Assembly: GCA_030749225.1 (NCBI GenBank)
Contig: JASMKO010000073.1
Location: 1 to 64,000, forward strand
Source of the DNA: Verrucomicrobiota bacterium
GTDB lineage: Bacteria; Verrucomicrobiota; Verrucomicrobiia; Limisphaerales; UBA1096
DNA length: 64,000 bases
Direction of reading: 5' to 3'
The notes under the pieces are model-generated. The model made no database searches. It had not been told where the DNA came from and saw only the letters and a list, made by a program, of their open reading frames with translations. Positions within the stretch are counted from its first letter, which is position 1. Each line of letters starts with the position of its first letter. This document shows, one piece after another, positions 52,514 to 62,493 of this stretch. The translations under genes and the position numbers were made by a program.

Positions 52514-54379
52514 TCAATAGTTCGTGTTTGGTTCGGTTCCGGCGAGATATTGCATGCGGCGATAAACTTCGCCCTTGTTGAATTTCAGGTTCACCTTTGA
52601 GGGGTCGTACTTGTGGCCGACCTGATCCCGCAGGTAGACGATGGTGTTGAAGGCGATCATCACTGCCTGCTCAGTCTCCGCAGTGTTCACAACGCGATAC
52701 AGCGTTGGCATGGGATCGACTGCCTCAATGCTACCGAGGAACTCGGCGGCACGCACACGCACCATCAGGTTATTTTCCTTCAACAATGGCTCGGCAGCCT
52801 TGGCCAAGGGCTTGGCTTGATCGCCGAAGTTAGTGCAGACCTTGAGCGCCCAGTAACGGCGTAGAACGCCCTTGGATTGCAGCGCTTGGGTAAGCGCTTG
52901 TTGCGCTTCACCGAAAGGGAGCAGGGCCAAGTCCGCCAAATCGGAGAGGCGACTTATTTGTTTTGCATGTTCCCGACCGAACGCCACGCCGTCTTCCAAG
53001 GCAGCGCTGACCATCCGGTTTTCATGGTAAAAACTCAGGTCGTTGATTGACTTCATTTTGTTGCGCAGCAGACGGCGCATGTTATCCAAGCGCTTGGCCT
53101 GAGTCGGGTCGGCGGCGAGGTTTTTTACCTCATGAGGGTCGCTCTTGAGGTTGAAAAGCTGCTCGACCGGCCGCCGTTCAAAGAACTGACGCTGCACCGG
53201 GTTGAGCCGGTTCGCCCGATAAAGATCGCGCCAGTTGTCGTAAGCGAGCTGCCGATAACGGTAGTTGTTTTGAAGACCGTCAGCGTAGTAGGCCTGATAG
53301 TTGCGGATGTACTTCCAGTTGCCCTTGCGATAGGTGCGCACCATGTCGAATTTTTCGTCGAACCGATCGGCGTGGCCAAAGACTTCATCTCGCTTGGACA
53401 AATCCACAGCTGAAACGCCTTTGCCGAGGAACGCCCGGCCGTCGAGTTCCTTATGCGGCGTTATTCCGGCAAGATTGAGCACCGTCGGACCAAAGTCGAT
53501 GAAGCTGACAAAGCCATCAGTACGGTCACCGCGTTTGTGGTCGACGAGGTGCCTGAAGTTCTTCGGAATGCGCACGACGAGTGGCACATGCAGGCCGCTT
53601 TCATAGGCATAGCCCTTGCTGCGCGGCATCACGCCGCCGTGGTCGCCAAAGTAAAACACGAACGTGTCCTCCAGCAGACCGTCTTCCTTCAGTTGGCTGA
53701 CAATGCGTCCGACGTGGCCGTCGATGATGCTCATCCGGTCGTAGTACCGTGCCTTGGTGTAACGCATGATCGGCGTATCCGGAAAGTACGGCTGCAACAC
53801 AACGTCATCGGGCGAAGTCTTGGTCGGCGTCTCCATTTGTTTCAGTGGAAAGTGCAGCCGACTCTCGTGCGAGTCGGCGAATGACTGCATATGGAAAAAC
53901 GGCGTGGACTTGTTGGTTCGCTTGCGCCAGGTCGCCTTGTTAGAGGACATGTCCCACGCCTGTTTCACGCTGACTTTGAAATTATAGTCCGTCTTCGCGT
54001 TGTTGGTTGCGTAGTAGCCTTGTTCTCGCAACACCTGCGACCACGGCTTAACGCCCGGCGGCAGGGTGGCGGGGGCGGATTTGCGATGGTACTGGAAGCC
54101 GACGCGCGGCGCATGCATCCCCGTGGCCAGCGTGCTACGCGCGACCGAGCAAACCGGTGCAGCGGAGAAGGCATGATTGAACATCAGCCCCTCGGCGGCT
54201 AGTCGCTCGATGTTGGGCGTGATCCCCAGTTTGTTGCCGTAAAGGCGGAGGTAATGCACCGAGTTGTCCTCGGACACAATGAAGACGAAATTGGGCCGCT
54301 TGGCGGGTTCCGCTGCCTTGACCAAGCCAGGCAGCAGCCAGGCAGCAAACAGGCCAAGCCACAGTCGTGAAAAGCGCAT
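52514..54379 (-). CDS. Large sulfatase with CxVAR active site and C-terminal HEAT-like region
   Basis: ATG 54379 begins a Sec signal (RFSRLWLGLFAAWLLPGLVKA). PNFVFIVSEDNSVHYLRLYG carries the metal-site aspartate with E in place of the first D (SED). The catalytic motif is CSVARSTLATGMHAPRVG (C77), in which valine replaces the usual proline or alanine. VFYFGDHGGVMPRSKGYAYE and FNLKSDPHEVKNLA complete the sulfatase. Residues of about 455-610 form alpha-helical HEAT-like repeats (LPLAKAAEPLLKENNLMVRV pattern). The length of about 621 residues is longer than the other sulfatases here. It is the first gene of the 13-kb operon and diverges from xylA across 128 bp. Confidence 0.9.
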   Translation of the reverse strand: MRFSRLWLGLFAAWLLPGLVKAAEPAKRPNFVFIVSEDNSVHYLRLYGNKLGITPNIERLAAEGLMFNHAFSAAPVCSVARSTLATGMHAPRVGFQYHRKSAPATLPPGVKPWSQVLREQGYYATNNAKTDYNFKVSVKQAWDMSSNKATWRKRTNKSTPFFHMQSFADSHESRLHFPLKQMETPTKTSPDDVVLQPYFPDTPIMRYTKARYYDRMSIIDGHVGRIVSQLKEDGLLEDTFVFYFGDHGGVMPRSKGYAYESGLHVPLVVRIPKNFRHLVDHKRGDRTDGFVSFIDFGPTVLNLAGITPHKELDGRAFLGKGVSAVDLSKRDEVFGHADRFDEKFDMVRTYRKGNWKYIRNYQAYYADGLQNNYRYRQLAYDNWRDLYRANRLNPVQRQFFERRPVEQLFNLKSDPHEVKNLAADPTQAKRLDNMRRLLRNKMKSINDLSFYHENRMVSAALEDGVAFGREHAKQISRLSDLADLALLPFGEAQQALTQALQSKGVLRRYWALKVCTNFGDQAKPLAKAAEPLLKENNLMVRVRAAEFLGSIEAVDPMPTLYRVVNTAETEQAVMIAFNTIVYLRDQVGHKYDPSKVNLKFNKGEVYRRMQYLAGTEPNTNY

Positions 54380-54507
54380 CCACACAGTCAACGCCAAGCA
54401 CTTGTCCAATGACAACGCCAAAACACCGGATTTGGATTGTCTTTTTCCGTTTTTCCCTTTAGCAATCCCGCCGCATCACGCGACCCAGATTTACACAGGT
54501 TCACAAA

Positions 54508-55818
<1,311 letters not shown>

Positions 55819-55842
55819 GGCACAACCCGTTTCATCCAAATA

Positions 55843-55867
55843 GGCGGCTTAAAGCGCCGCCTTTTTT
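55843..55867 (+). terminator. Rho-independent terminator of xylA
   Basis: GGCGGC and GCCGCC form a 6-bp stem with a 7-base loop (TTAAAGC), followed by six T. It starts 24 bp after the xylA stop. It is the clearest terminator in the window. Confidence 0.9.
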
Positions 55868-55877
55868 GTTGTCTAAG

Positions 55878-55891
55878 CGCTTGGCCAAGCG
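55878..55891. repeat. Iterated palindrome CGCTTGGCCAAGCG, intergenic
   Basis: A perfect copy between the xylA terminator and the DUF1501 stop at 55911. Confidence 0.9.
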
Positions 55892-55910
55892 GCCCACATC
55901 GGACCAGATA

Positions 55911-57356
55911 TCAGGCCAAGATATCTTTGGCCACGCGACCGTGGACATCAGTTAGCCGGTATTGACGTCCCTGAAACTTGAACACAAGCCGTTCGTGGTC
56001 GATACCCATCTGGTAAAGGATGGTAGCGTTCAGATCGTGAACATGAACCGGGTCACGGACGATGTTGTAAGAGTAGTCATCCGTCTCCCCAAACGCGAAG
56101 CCCGGCTTCACCCCTCCCCCTGCAAAAATGTAGCTGAAGCATCGCGGATGGTGGTCGCGTCCGCCATTTTTCTCCGGCGACTGCGCGTAGATCGTCCTGC
56201 CAAATTCACCGCCCCAAACAATGAGCGTCTCATCGAGCAACCCGCGTTGCTTGAGGTCGGTGATCAATCCCGCAGTCGGATGATCCGTATCACGGCATTG
56301 CCTCGGCATGTCGCGCGCAAGGTTTGAGTGATGATCCCAGCCCATGTGAAACAACTGGATGAAGCGCACGTCACGCTCGGCCAGTCGCCGCGCAAGCAAA
56401 CAGTTGGCTGCAAATGAACCGGGTTTTTTCACGTCTTGCCCGTACAGGTTCAGGATGTGTTCCGGCTCACCGGAGACATTGGTCAACTCCGGAACACTCG
56501 CCTGCATTCGGAATGCCATCTCGTACTGGGCAATGCGCGACTGGATTTCCGGATCACCCAGCGCATCGAACCGCTGACGATTCAACGTAGCCAGGTCATT
56601 GAGCATATCCCGCCGCATGTCGCGGTCGATGCCATCCGGATTGGAAAGATAATAGACCGGGTCGCCGCTGTTGCGAAACTTCACCCCGGAATGTTGGGTC
56701 GGCAGAAAACCGGATGACCACAGCCGACTGTACAACGGCTGGGCATCCCCGGAGCCACCGCGGGAGGTCATAACGATGTAGGTTGGCAAATCGCGGTTTA
56801 TCGCGCCCAGACCGTACGAAACCCACGATCCGATGCTCGGCCGGCCGGAGAGTTGAAATCCGGTCTGTAAAAACGTAATCGCGGGATCGTGATTGATCGC
56901 CTCGGAATGAATCGAGCGCACGACACACAACTCATCGGCAACCCGACTGAGATTGGGCAACATCTCGCTCAACTCGAGTCCGCTCTGGCCATGCGCTGCA
57001 AAGCGATACTTCGTCGGCTCAACCGGAAGCGTCTTTTGGTTTGCCGTCATGCCTGTCAATCGCTGATTGCCTCGAATTGAATCCGGCAGTTCCTGGCCAC
57101 GATGTTTCTCCAGTTGCGGCTTGGGATCGAAGAGATCCATCTGCGCCGGGCCACCGGATTGGAACAGGTAAATCACGCGCTTGGCCCGAGGCGCAAAGTG
57201 CGTTTGGCCAAGCGAAGAGACACTTGCACGGACCCTGCCAAGCAGGCACCCAAGCGCCATTGCGCCCAAACCATTGGCTGAAATCTGCAAGAACATCCGT
57301 CGGTTGAAGGCGACCTGTTGCTGCCAGGCGGTGTCGGGATGGTTTGGTTTGGGCAT
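55911..57356 (-). CDS. DUF1501 domain protein, Tat-exported
   Basis: The protein is 481 residues long. FNRRMFLQISANGLGAMALG is a Tat signal. DUF1501 features are VIYLFQSGGPAQMDLFDPK, RFAAHGQSGLELSEMLPNL, LIVWGGEFGRTIYAQSPEKN and GRDHHPRCFSYIFAGGG, ending in [14 protein letters not shown]. It is coupled to the PSD1 gene by a TAATG overlap, repeating the arrangement at 1-5461. A stretch near the signal end (SSLGQTHF) again uses the palindrome sequence in a one-mismatch form. Function unknown. Confidence 0.93.
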   Translation of the reverse strand: MPKPNHPDTAWQQQVAFNRRMFLQISANGLGAMALGCLLGRVRASVSSLGQTHFAPRAKRVIYLFQSGGPAQMDLFDPKPQLEKHRGQELPDSIRGNQRLTGMTANQKTLPVEPTKYRFAAHGQSGLELSEMLPNLSRVADELCVVRSIHSEAINHDPAITFLQTGFQLSGRPSIGSWVSYGLGAINRDLPTYIVMTSRGGSGDAQPLYSRLWSSGFLPTQHSGVKFRNSGDPVYYLSNPDGIDRDMRRDMLNDLATLNRQRFDALGDPEIQSRIAQYEMAFRMQASVPELTNVSGEPEHILNLYGQDVKKPGSFAANCLLARRLAERDVRFIQLFHMGWDHHSNLARDMPRQCRDTDHPTAGLITDLKQRGLLDETLIVWGGEFGRTIYAQSPEKNGGRDHHPRCFSYIFAGGGVKPGFAFGETDDYSYNIVRDPVHVHDLNATILYQMGIDHERLVFKFQGRQYRLTDVHGRVAKDILA

Positions 57357-59620
57357 TACTTATTGATCAATTCGTCCAGGTTCAGGATGACGTTGGCCAC
57401 GGTGGTCAGCGCGGCAACCTCCGTCTGGCCAAGCGATCCATCCAAGGGACTTTCCCCTTGACCAAGCAGTTGTTCCGCCGCCTTGGGCTGGTCGCGGAAC
57501 CTGGCCAGGCGGCGTTCATATCCGTCCTTTAACAACTTAAGTTCCCCGCGCTTCGGTTGTCGCGCGGTCGCCGCCTGAAACGCCCAGGCGATGCGTTCCT
57601 CCGGGGTGGTCCCGTTCGCCATCATGCGTTCCGCAAATTTTCTCGAAGCCTCGATATAAGTCACCTCGTTCATCAACGCGAGCGCCTGCAGCGGCGTGTT
57701 GGTATGGGCACGTTTCACCGTGCAGACTTCGCGGCTCGGCGCATCAAACAGCAGCATGCTCGGATGCGCCACGGTCCGCCGTATGCGCGAGTAGAGGCTG
57801 CGACGGTAAAGTTTTTCGCCGTGGTCCTGCTTGAAAGTCCCGCGTTTTTCGACCTCCCGCCACAGGCCGGCCGGCTGATAAACCCACATGCTTGGTCCGC
57901 CGTGCTTCTCGACCATCAAGCCGGAGAGGAACAATGCCTGGTCGCGCACCATCTCGGCGGCCAGGCGTGTGCGGGGCCCGCGGCTCAGCAACCGGTTCTC
58001 CGGGTCCAGCCGTAGGCGTTTCGCATTCGTGGCCGCGGCCTGCCGGTAGGTGGCACTCATCACCAACTGCCTAAGCAACCGCTTGATATTCCATCCGTTT
58101 TCAACAAGGTCCGCCGCCAACCAATCAAGCAGCTGCGGATGGCTCGGCCAATCGGTTTGCACACCGAAATTCTCCGAGCTTTTGACAATGCCCGTGCCAA
58201 ACAACTGTTCCCATAGGCGGTTCACAAGCACGCGCGCTGTCAACGGATGCCTGCCGTCCGTGAGCCAGCGCGCCAGTGTCAGCCGGTTCATCGGTATGTT
58301 CTTGGGTACAGCCGAGAATGCCGAGATCAGTCCCGGCCCGACCTCCTCGCCCGGTGCGTCGTACTGACCGCGCTGGAGGATGAACGCCTTGCGCGGCTTG
58401 TCTTCCCTCATCACCATCACGAACGGAAACTCCGCCTCAAGCCGTTCGATGTCAGCCTTGCGCCTGTCGGCGTTCTCGACGGTTGCCTCGATCTGTTTTT
58501 TTCTCCGCTCGTACTCGCTGTTCCTGTAACGGATACGCGGCTCGGCGCTGCCCCGCAGGTTGTTGATGAAGCCCTTTTCGTCGAGGTTGTTGAACAGGGC
58601 AAACAACTGGTAAAACTCGCGCTGGCTGATTGGATCGTATTTGTGTTCGTGGCAACGGGCACAACTCAGTGTGAGCCCCATCCAGACCGACCCCATCGTC
58701 TGCACACGGTCGATGACGTACTCGGTTCGCCACTCCTCGTCTAGTGCGCCGCCCTCGGTGTTGATCCGGTGGTTGCGGTTAAAACCTGTCGCAAGCACCT
58801 GACTCTCGGTGGCATTCGGCAGCAAATCGCCGGCAAGTTGCTCCACGGTAAACCGGTCGTAAGGCATGTTTTTGTTGAACGCCTCGATCACCCAGTTACG
58901 CCAAGGCCACTGGCTGTTCTCCAAGTCGTTGTCATAGCCGTGGCTGTCGCCATAACGCGCGCCGTCGAGCCACCAGACGGCCATGCGTTCCCCGAAACGG
59001 GGTGACTTCAACAAACGATCCACCACCCGATCATAGGCGCCTGGTGTTGTATCCCGCAAAAAACGATCGACCTCACCCGGAGTGGGAGGTAGGCCGGTCA
59101 GGTCGAGAGTCGACCGCCGGATCAAGGTTTCACGGGAGGCGGGCCGCTGCGGCTTCAACCCCGCCTCGCTCATCCGCTTGAGAACAAAGCGATCAATCTC
59201 CGCATGCCCCCAGTCGCCGGGCCTTGGCAGTGTTGGCTTCGCGGGGGTTTGAAATGCCCAGTGCTTCTCATAGTTCGCTCCATCGCTGATCCACTGCCTG
59301 AGTGTGGCCTTTTCAGCATCGGTCAAGGCAACCTCGTCACTGGGAGGCATCACCTCTCGGGGATCGACTGAAAAAATTCGTGTCACCAGTTCGCTGGCTT
59401 CCGGTCGCCCCGGCACAACTGCATGAACCCCGTCACGCTCCGCATAAGCGGAAGTCTTCTCGTCAAGGCGCAGGCCGGCCTTGCGCCTGGCCTGGTCCGT
59501 ACCGTGACAGGCAAAACATTTATCGGCCAGAATGGGTAACACATCCCGGTTATAATTTACCGCCGCAAGGCCAAGCGAAACCCAACCAAGAGACAAAACG
59601 ATGAAGAATGAGCGCATCAT
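57356..59620 (-). CDS. PSD1-type di-heme cytochrome (DUF1549/DUF1553)
   Basis: ATG 59620 or 59617 begins a Sec signal (RSFFIVLSLGWVSLGLAAVN); the frame is open to 59758. About 754 residues. The cytochrome domain has CFACH (C35, C38, H39) and REVMPPSDEVAL as the Met-ligand region. DUF1549 includes RMAVWWLDGARYGDSHGYD and the second heme motif CARCHEHKYDPIS. DUF1553 has HPLTARVLVNRLWEQLFG and ends normally near NVILNLDELINK. Compared with the 1354-residue relative at 1397 it lacks the LamG-like domain. It diverges from a PQQ-like propeller gene across a 338-bp region. Exported electron transfer is inferred. Confidence 0.93.
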   Translation of the reverse strand: MMRSFFIVLSLGWVSLGLAAVNYNRDVLPILADKCFACHGTDQARRKAGLRLDEKTSAYAERDGVHAVVPGRPEASELVTRIFSVDPREVMPPSDEVALTDAEKATLRQWISDGANYEKHWAFQTPAKPTLPRPGDWGHAEIDRFVLKRMSEAGLKPQRPASRETLIRRSTLDLTGLPPTPGEVDRFLRDTTPGAYDRVVDRLLKSPRFGERMAVWWLDGARYGDSHGYDNDLENSQWPWRNWVIEAFNKNMPYDRFTVEQLAGDLLPNATESQVLATGFNRNHRINTEGGALDEEWRTEYVIDRVQTMGSVWMGLTLSCARCHEHKYDPISQREFYQLFALFNNLDEKGFINNLRGSAEPRIRYRNSEYERRKKQIEATVENADRRKADIERLEAEFPFVMVMREDKPRKAFILQRGQYDAPGEEVGPGLISAFSAVPKNIPMNRLTLARWLTDGRHPLTARVLVNRLWEQLFGTGIVKSSENFGVQTDWPSHPQLLDWLAADLVENGWNIKRLLRQLVMSATYRQAAATNAKRLRLDPENRLLSRGPRTRLAAEMVRDQALFLSGLMVEKHGGPSMWVYQPAGLWREVEKRGTFKQDHGEKLYRRSLYSRIRRTVAHPSMLLFDAPSREVCTVKRAHTNTPLQALALMNEVTYIEASRKFAERMMANGTTPEERIAWAFQAATARQPKRGELKLLKDGYERRLARFRDQPKAAEQLLGQGESPLDGSLGQTEVAALTTVANVILNLDELINK

Positions 59621-59958
59621 TCCCAATGTCCACACACATACCAAAACCGCGGGAAAAGTGCCGAACCGAAAAACGCCCTCGGCAAAAAATTGCAAACCAA
59701 GCCAACGGGATGCCTCATGATGTCGGCGCATCATCCAGACCGCGCTTCCAACCGGCAAGGAAAACCAACGCGACTAGCTAGGCGAGGCCAAATTGGTAGT
59801 TTGCCGGACCGGGGGTTCGACGATAGGTTCGGTGCGTGAAACAACCTGTACGCCACTATGTAAACTGTTCACGCATATGCTGAACCAACCCGGCTTCGAG
59901 ACTGAATCTGAATCCTTCGTCGGTGGTATGGGTAAACTCGCACTTTCCTAAAATTAAA
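59621..59958. other. 338-bp divergent intergenic region
   Basis: Separates the PSD1 gene from the plus-strand propeller gene. Short frames extend in from both sides but have no signal peptides or family features. Promoters for both directions are expected, but none is convincing by eye. Confidence 0.4.
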
Positions 59959-61335
59959 ATGAAAAAAATAACCCTGAACAAAACCAATTGCCCGGCAATC
60001 GCAACGCTTGGCCTCATTGCCGCGACACTTCCGCTTGGCCAAGGGCTTGCGGATCAATTTGAGGAAGCCAAGCCAAACAACTGGCATCACTGGCGCGGAC
60101 CGGATGCCAACGGTGCCTCAACCACGGCCAAGCCTCCCGTCCAATGGAGCCCAACCAACAACATCCAGTGGAAGATCCCGATCGATGGAAAGGGTAGTTC
60201 CACACCGATCGTCTGGGAGAACAAGCTGTTCCTCCTTACGGCAATCAACACCGGTGAAGTTGATCCCATCCTACCCCGGCCGGAGGATCAACCCAAGCGG
60301 ATCTTCGGCATCACGCATCCGAACACCTTCTACGAGTTTGCCGTACTGTGCCTGAACCGAAACACCGGCAATGTGCTTTGGAGCCGGTTGGCGACCCGGC
60401 GCATCCCGCATGAGGGCACGCATGGTGACAACGATTTTGCCTCGGCCTCTCCGACAACCGACGGGGAACGTTTGTACTGCTGGTTCGGTTCCGCCGGTTT
60501 GTTTTGCTTCGACCTAGACGGCAACAAGCTTTGGGACAGCGACCTCGGCAAGGCGCACGTGAGTGCGAGCCTCGGCGAGGGTTCCTCGCCGGTGGTGCAT
60601 GACGGTAAACTCGTCATTGTACGCGATCACAAGCGGCAATCCACCATCCAGGCCCTGAATGCCAAGACCGGTAAACTGCTCTGGAAAGTTAACCGCAACG
60701 AGGGCAATACCTGGGCCACCCCGGCGGTAATCAAGGCCGCCGGGCGGACTCAGGTCATCACCACCGCCTCAGGCAAGGTCCGTAGCTACGACCTGGACAC
60801 CGGGAAGGTGATCTGGAAAAGCGCCGGCCTAACCGGCAATGCCATACCGTGCCCAGTCGTCGAGCGCGACGTGGTCTACTGCATGAGCGGATACAAGGGC
60901 TATTCCCTGATGGCCATCCCGCTGGATGCCCGTGGTGACATCTCCGGTTCCGACAAAATCCTGTGGACCAAGAAGCGCGGCACGCCCTACGTACCCTCGC
61001 CGTTGTTGTACGACGGGTTGCTCGTTTACACGCAGTCGAATCAGGCACTCTATTCCGCAGTAAACGCCGGGAGCGGCAAAACGTACATCGACCGCGAACG
61101 GCTCAAGGGGCTGTCGAGCATCTACGGTTCGCCCGTGGGAGCCGCCGGCCGGATATACCTAACCGACCGCAGCGGCACGACGCTCGTCCTGAAGCGCTCA
61201 CGCGAACTGAGTATCGTCGCGCGCAATGAACTCGGGGAACAGGTCGTTTCCTCGCCCGCGCTCGTTGGGGGGCAGCTTTTCCTGCGAGGCCGCAAACATC
61301 TCCACGCCATCGCCCAGGAAAAGGACCTGAACTGA
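59959..61335 (+). CDS. PQQ-like beta-propeller (BamB-like) exported protein
   Basis: ATG 59959 is chosen because MKKITLNKTNCPAIATLGLI begins a Sec signal whose end (LPLGQGLADQ) uses the palindrome. The mature protein begins WHHWRGPDANGAST. Propeller blades follow: LNRNTGNVLWSR, FDLDGNKLWDS, LNAKTGKLLWKV and YDLDTGKVIWKS, ending SRELSIVARNELGEQVVSS. It shares the same N-terminal WRGPDANG pattern with its two paralogues. It is 3 bp upstream of the deacetylase-like gene, so both are one operon. Function is probably binding. Confidence 0.88.
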   Translation: MKKITLNKTNCPAIATLGLIAATLPLGQGLADQFEEAKPNNWHHWRGPDANGASTTAKPPVQWSPTNNIQWKIPIDGKGSSTPIVWENKLFLLTAINTGEVDPILPRPEDQPKRIFGITHPNTFYEFAVLCLNRNTGNVLWSRLATRRIPHEGTHGDNDFASASPTTDGERLYCWFGSAGLFCFDLDGNKLWDSDLGKAHVSASLGEGSSPVVHDGKLVIVRDHKRQSTIQALNAKTGKLLWKVNRNEGNTWATPAVIKAAGRTQVITTASGKVRSYDLDTGKVIWKSAGLTGNAIPCPVVERDVVYCMSGYKGYSLMAIPLDARGDISGSDKILWTKKRGTPYVPSPLLYDGLLVYTQSNQALYSAVNAGSGKTYIDRERLKGLSSIYGSPVGAAGRIYLTDRSGTTLVLKRSRELSIVARNELGEQVVSSPALVGGQLFLRGRKHLHAIAQEKDLN

Positions 61336-61338
61336 GTA

Positions 61339-62382
61339 ATGCACCCCTCTCATACAATTCTGCTCAGCCTTGTTTCGTTACTCGCTTCTGAAACGGGGCT
61401 GCTTGGAGAGGAATCAAAAAACAAAAAGCGGCCGGTTGTTTATGTCACGATGGTTTCACACTTTGACCGGCCATGGACGATGGAGGCCAACGACCTGATT
61501 GCGCTCGGCAACCTCACAAAAAACCATCCGCAGATGCGCTGGACGCACCTTTACAACCCGGTTGCTTACACCACACCGACTCCGCTACGTGAGGAGATGG
61601 AGGCCTATGTTAAGGAGTCGCGGGACAAACACAGGGCCGAGATCGGGGTTCATCTGCACATGTACCGCACCTTTGTCGAGAGTGCTGGTGTGAAGTATCG
61701 CACCCGCCCCAGTGTCTCGGCCAAGCAGGCCAGGGGCAGCTCCGACCCATCAGGCTATAGCGTGCCAATGTCGGCCTACAACAGTGACGAAATTTCAGAG
61801 ATGCTCGGTTTCACACTGACGAAATTCAAGGACCAGGGACTGGGTGTGCCTAGAACGTTTTGTGCCGGTTTTTACACGACCAGCCTTGAATTGCAGAAAC
61901 GCATCGTGGCCGGAGGGTACACGGCCAGCGCAGCAGCGTTTCCGCCCGGACGCGAGATAGGGGCACAGTACGCGCCATCATGGCATGAGTTGTCCGGTTG
62001 GGACAACAGCGTCACCATTCGCTCCGCGCCGTATCGCATCTCACAAAAATCCATCCTCCCGACCAGTACAGAGCCCTTCCTCGAAGCATATGATGGAAAG
62101 CCGCTGGTAGAGATTCCACAGAACAGCAAGATTGACTGGATGGTGTCGGCCAAGGACATGAAGCGAATCATCGGCCTGCATGTCCAGAAGGCCAAGGGAG
62201 GTGAACCGACTGCCGTGTGTCTGGCGATCCACGAAGGCAGTGCCCATGAACATTTTAGCAAGTACGACGAGGTACTCGGCCATGTGGATCGCCTGGCCAG
62301 TGAAAAGGATGAGGTGGTGGTTCTTTACGCCACGGTATCCGAAGTTCGGACGCGTTTCCTACAACACTGGAACGGCAATTAA
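61339..62382 (+). CDS. Exported polysaccharide-deacetylase-like protein
   Basis: The protein is 347 residues long with a hydrophobic N-terminus (ILLSLVSLLASETGLLGEE). VVYVTMVSHFDRPWTMEAND near residues 34-53 and EIGVHLHMYRTFVE near residue 95 (His-x-His) resemble the metal site of NodB-like or WbmS-like polysaccharide deacetylases and related TIM-barrel enzymes. GVPRTFCAGFYTTSLELQ and LAIHEGSAHEHFSKYDEV lie in the expected later part of the barrel. The activity is uncertain. It follows the propeller gene by 3 bp and converges on the aminotransferase gene. Confidence 0.65.
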   Translation: MHPSHTILLSLVSLLASETGLLGEESKNKKRPVVYVTMVSHFDRPWTMEANDLIALGNLTKNHPQMRWTHLYNPVAYTTPTPLREEMEAYVKESRDKHRAEIGVHLHMYRTFVESAGVKYRTRPSVSAKQARGSSDPSGYSVPMSAYNSDEISEMLGFTLTKFKDQGLGVPRTFCAGFYTTSLELQKRIVAGGYTASAAAFPPGREIGAQYAPSWHELSGWDNSVTIRSAPYRISQKSILPTSTEPFLEAYDGKPLVEIPQNSKIDWMVSAKDMKRIIGLHVQKAKGGEPTAVCLAIHEGSAHEHFSKYDEVLGHVDRLASEKDEVVVLYATVSEVRTRFLQHWNGN

Positions 62383-62493
62383 ACGGAGATCTTTTTCTTT
62401 TATTGTATTCCAGTTGGCAAAGAGCAAAATATCACTCTGAATTGGCCTTTTCGATTATCTCCAATCATCAGCCCTTTTTTTCGTCTCCCAACG

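Noticed and set aside
41704-54379. Classical Bacteroidota-type polysaccharide utilisation locus
   Set aside because: There is no SusC/SusD pair, hybrid two-component regulator or sigma/anti-sigma pair; the composition is the planctomycete-verrucomicrobial type.
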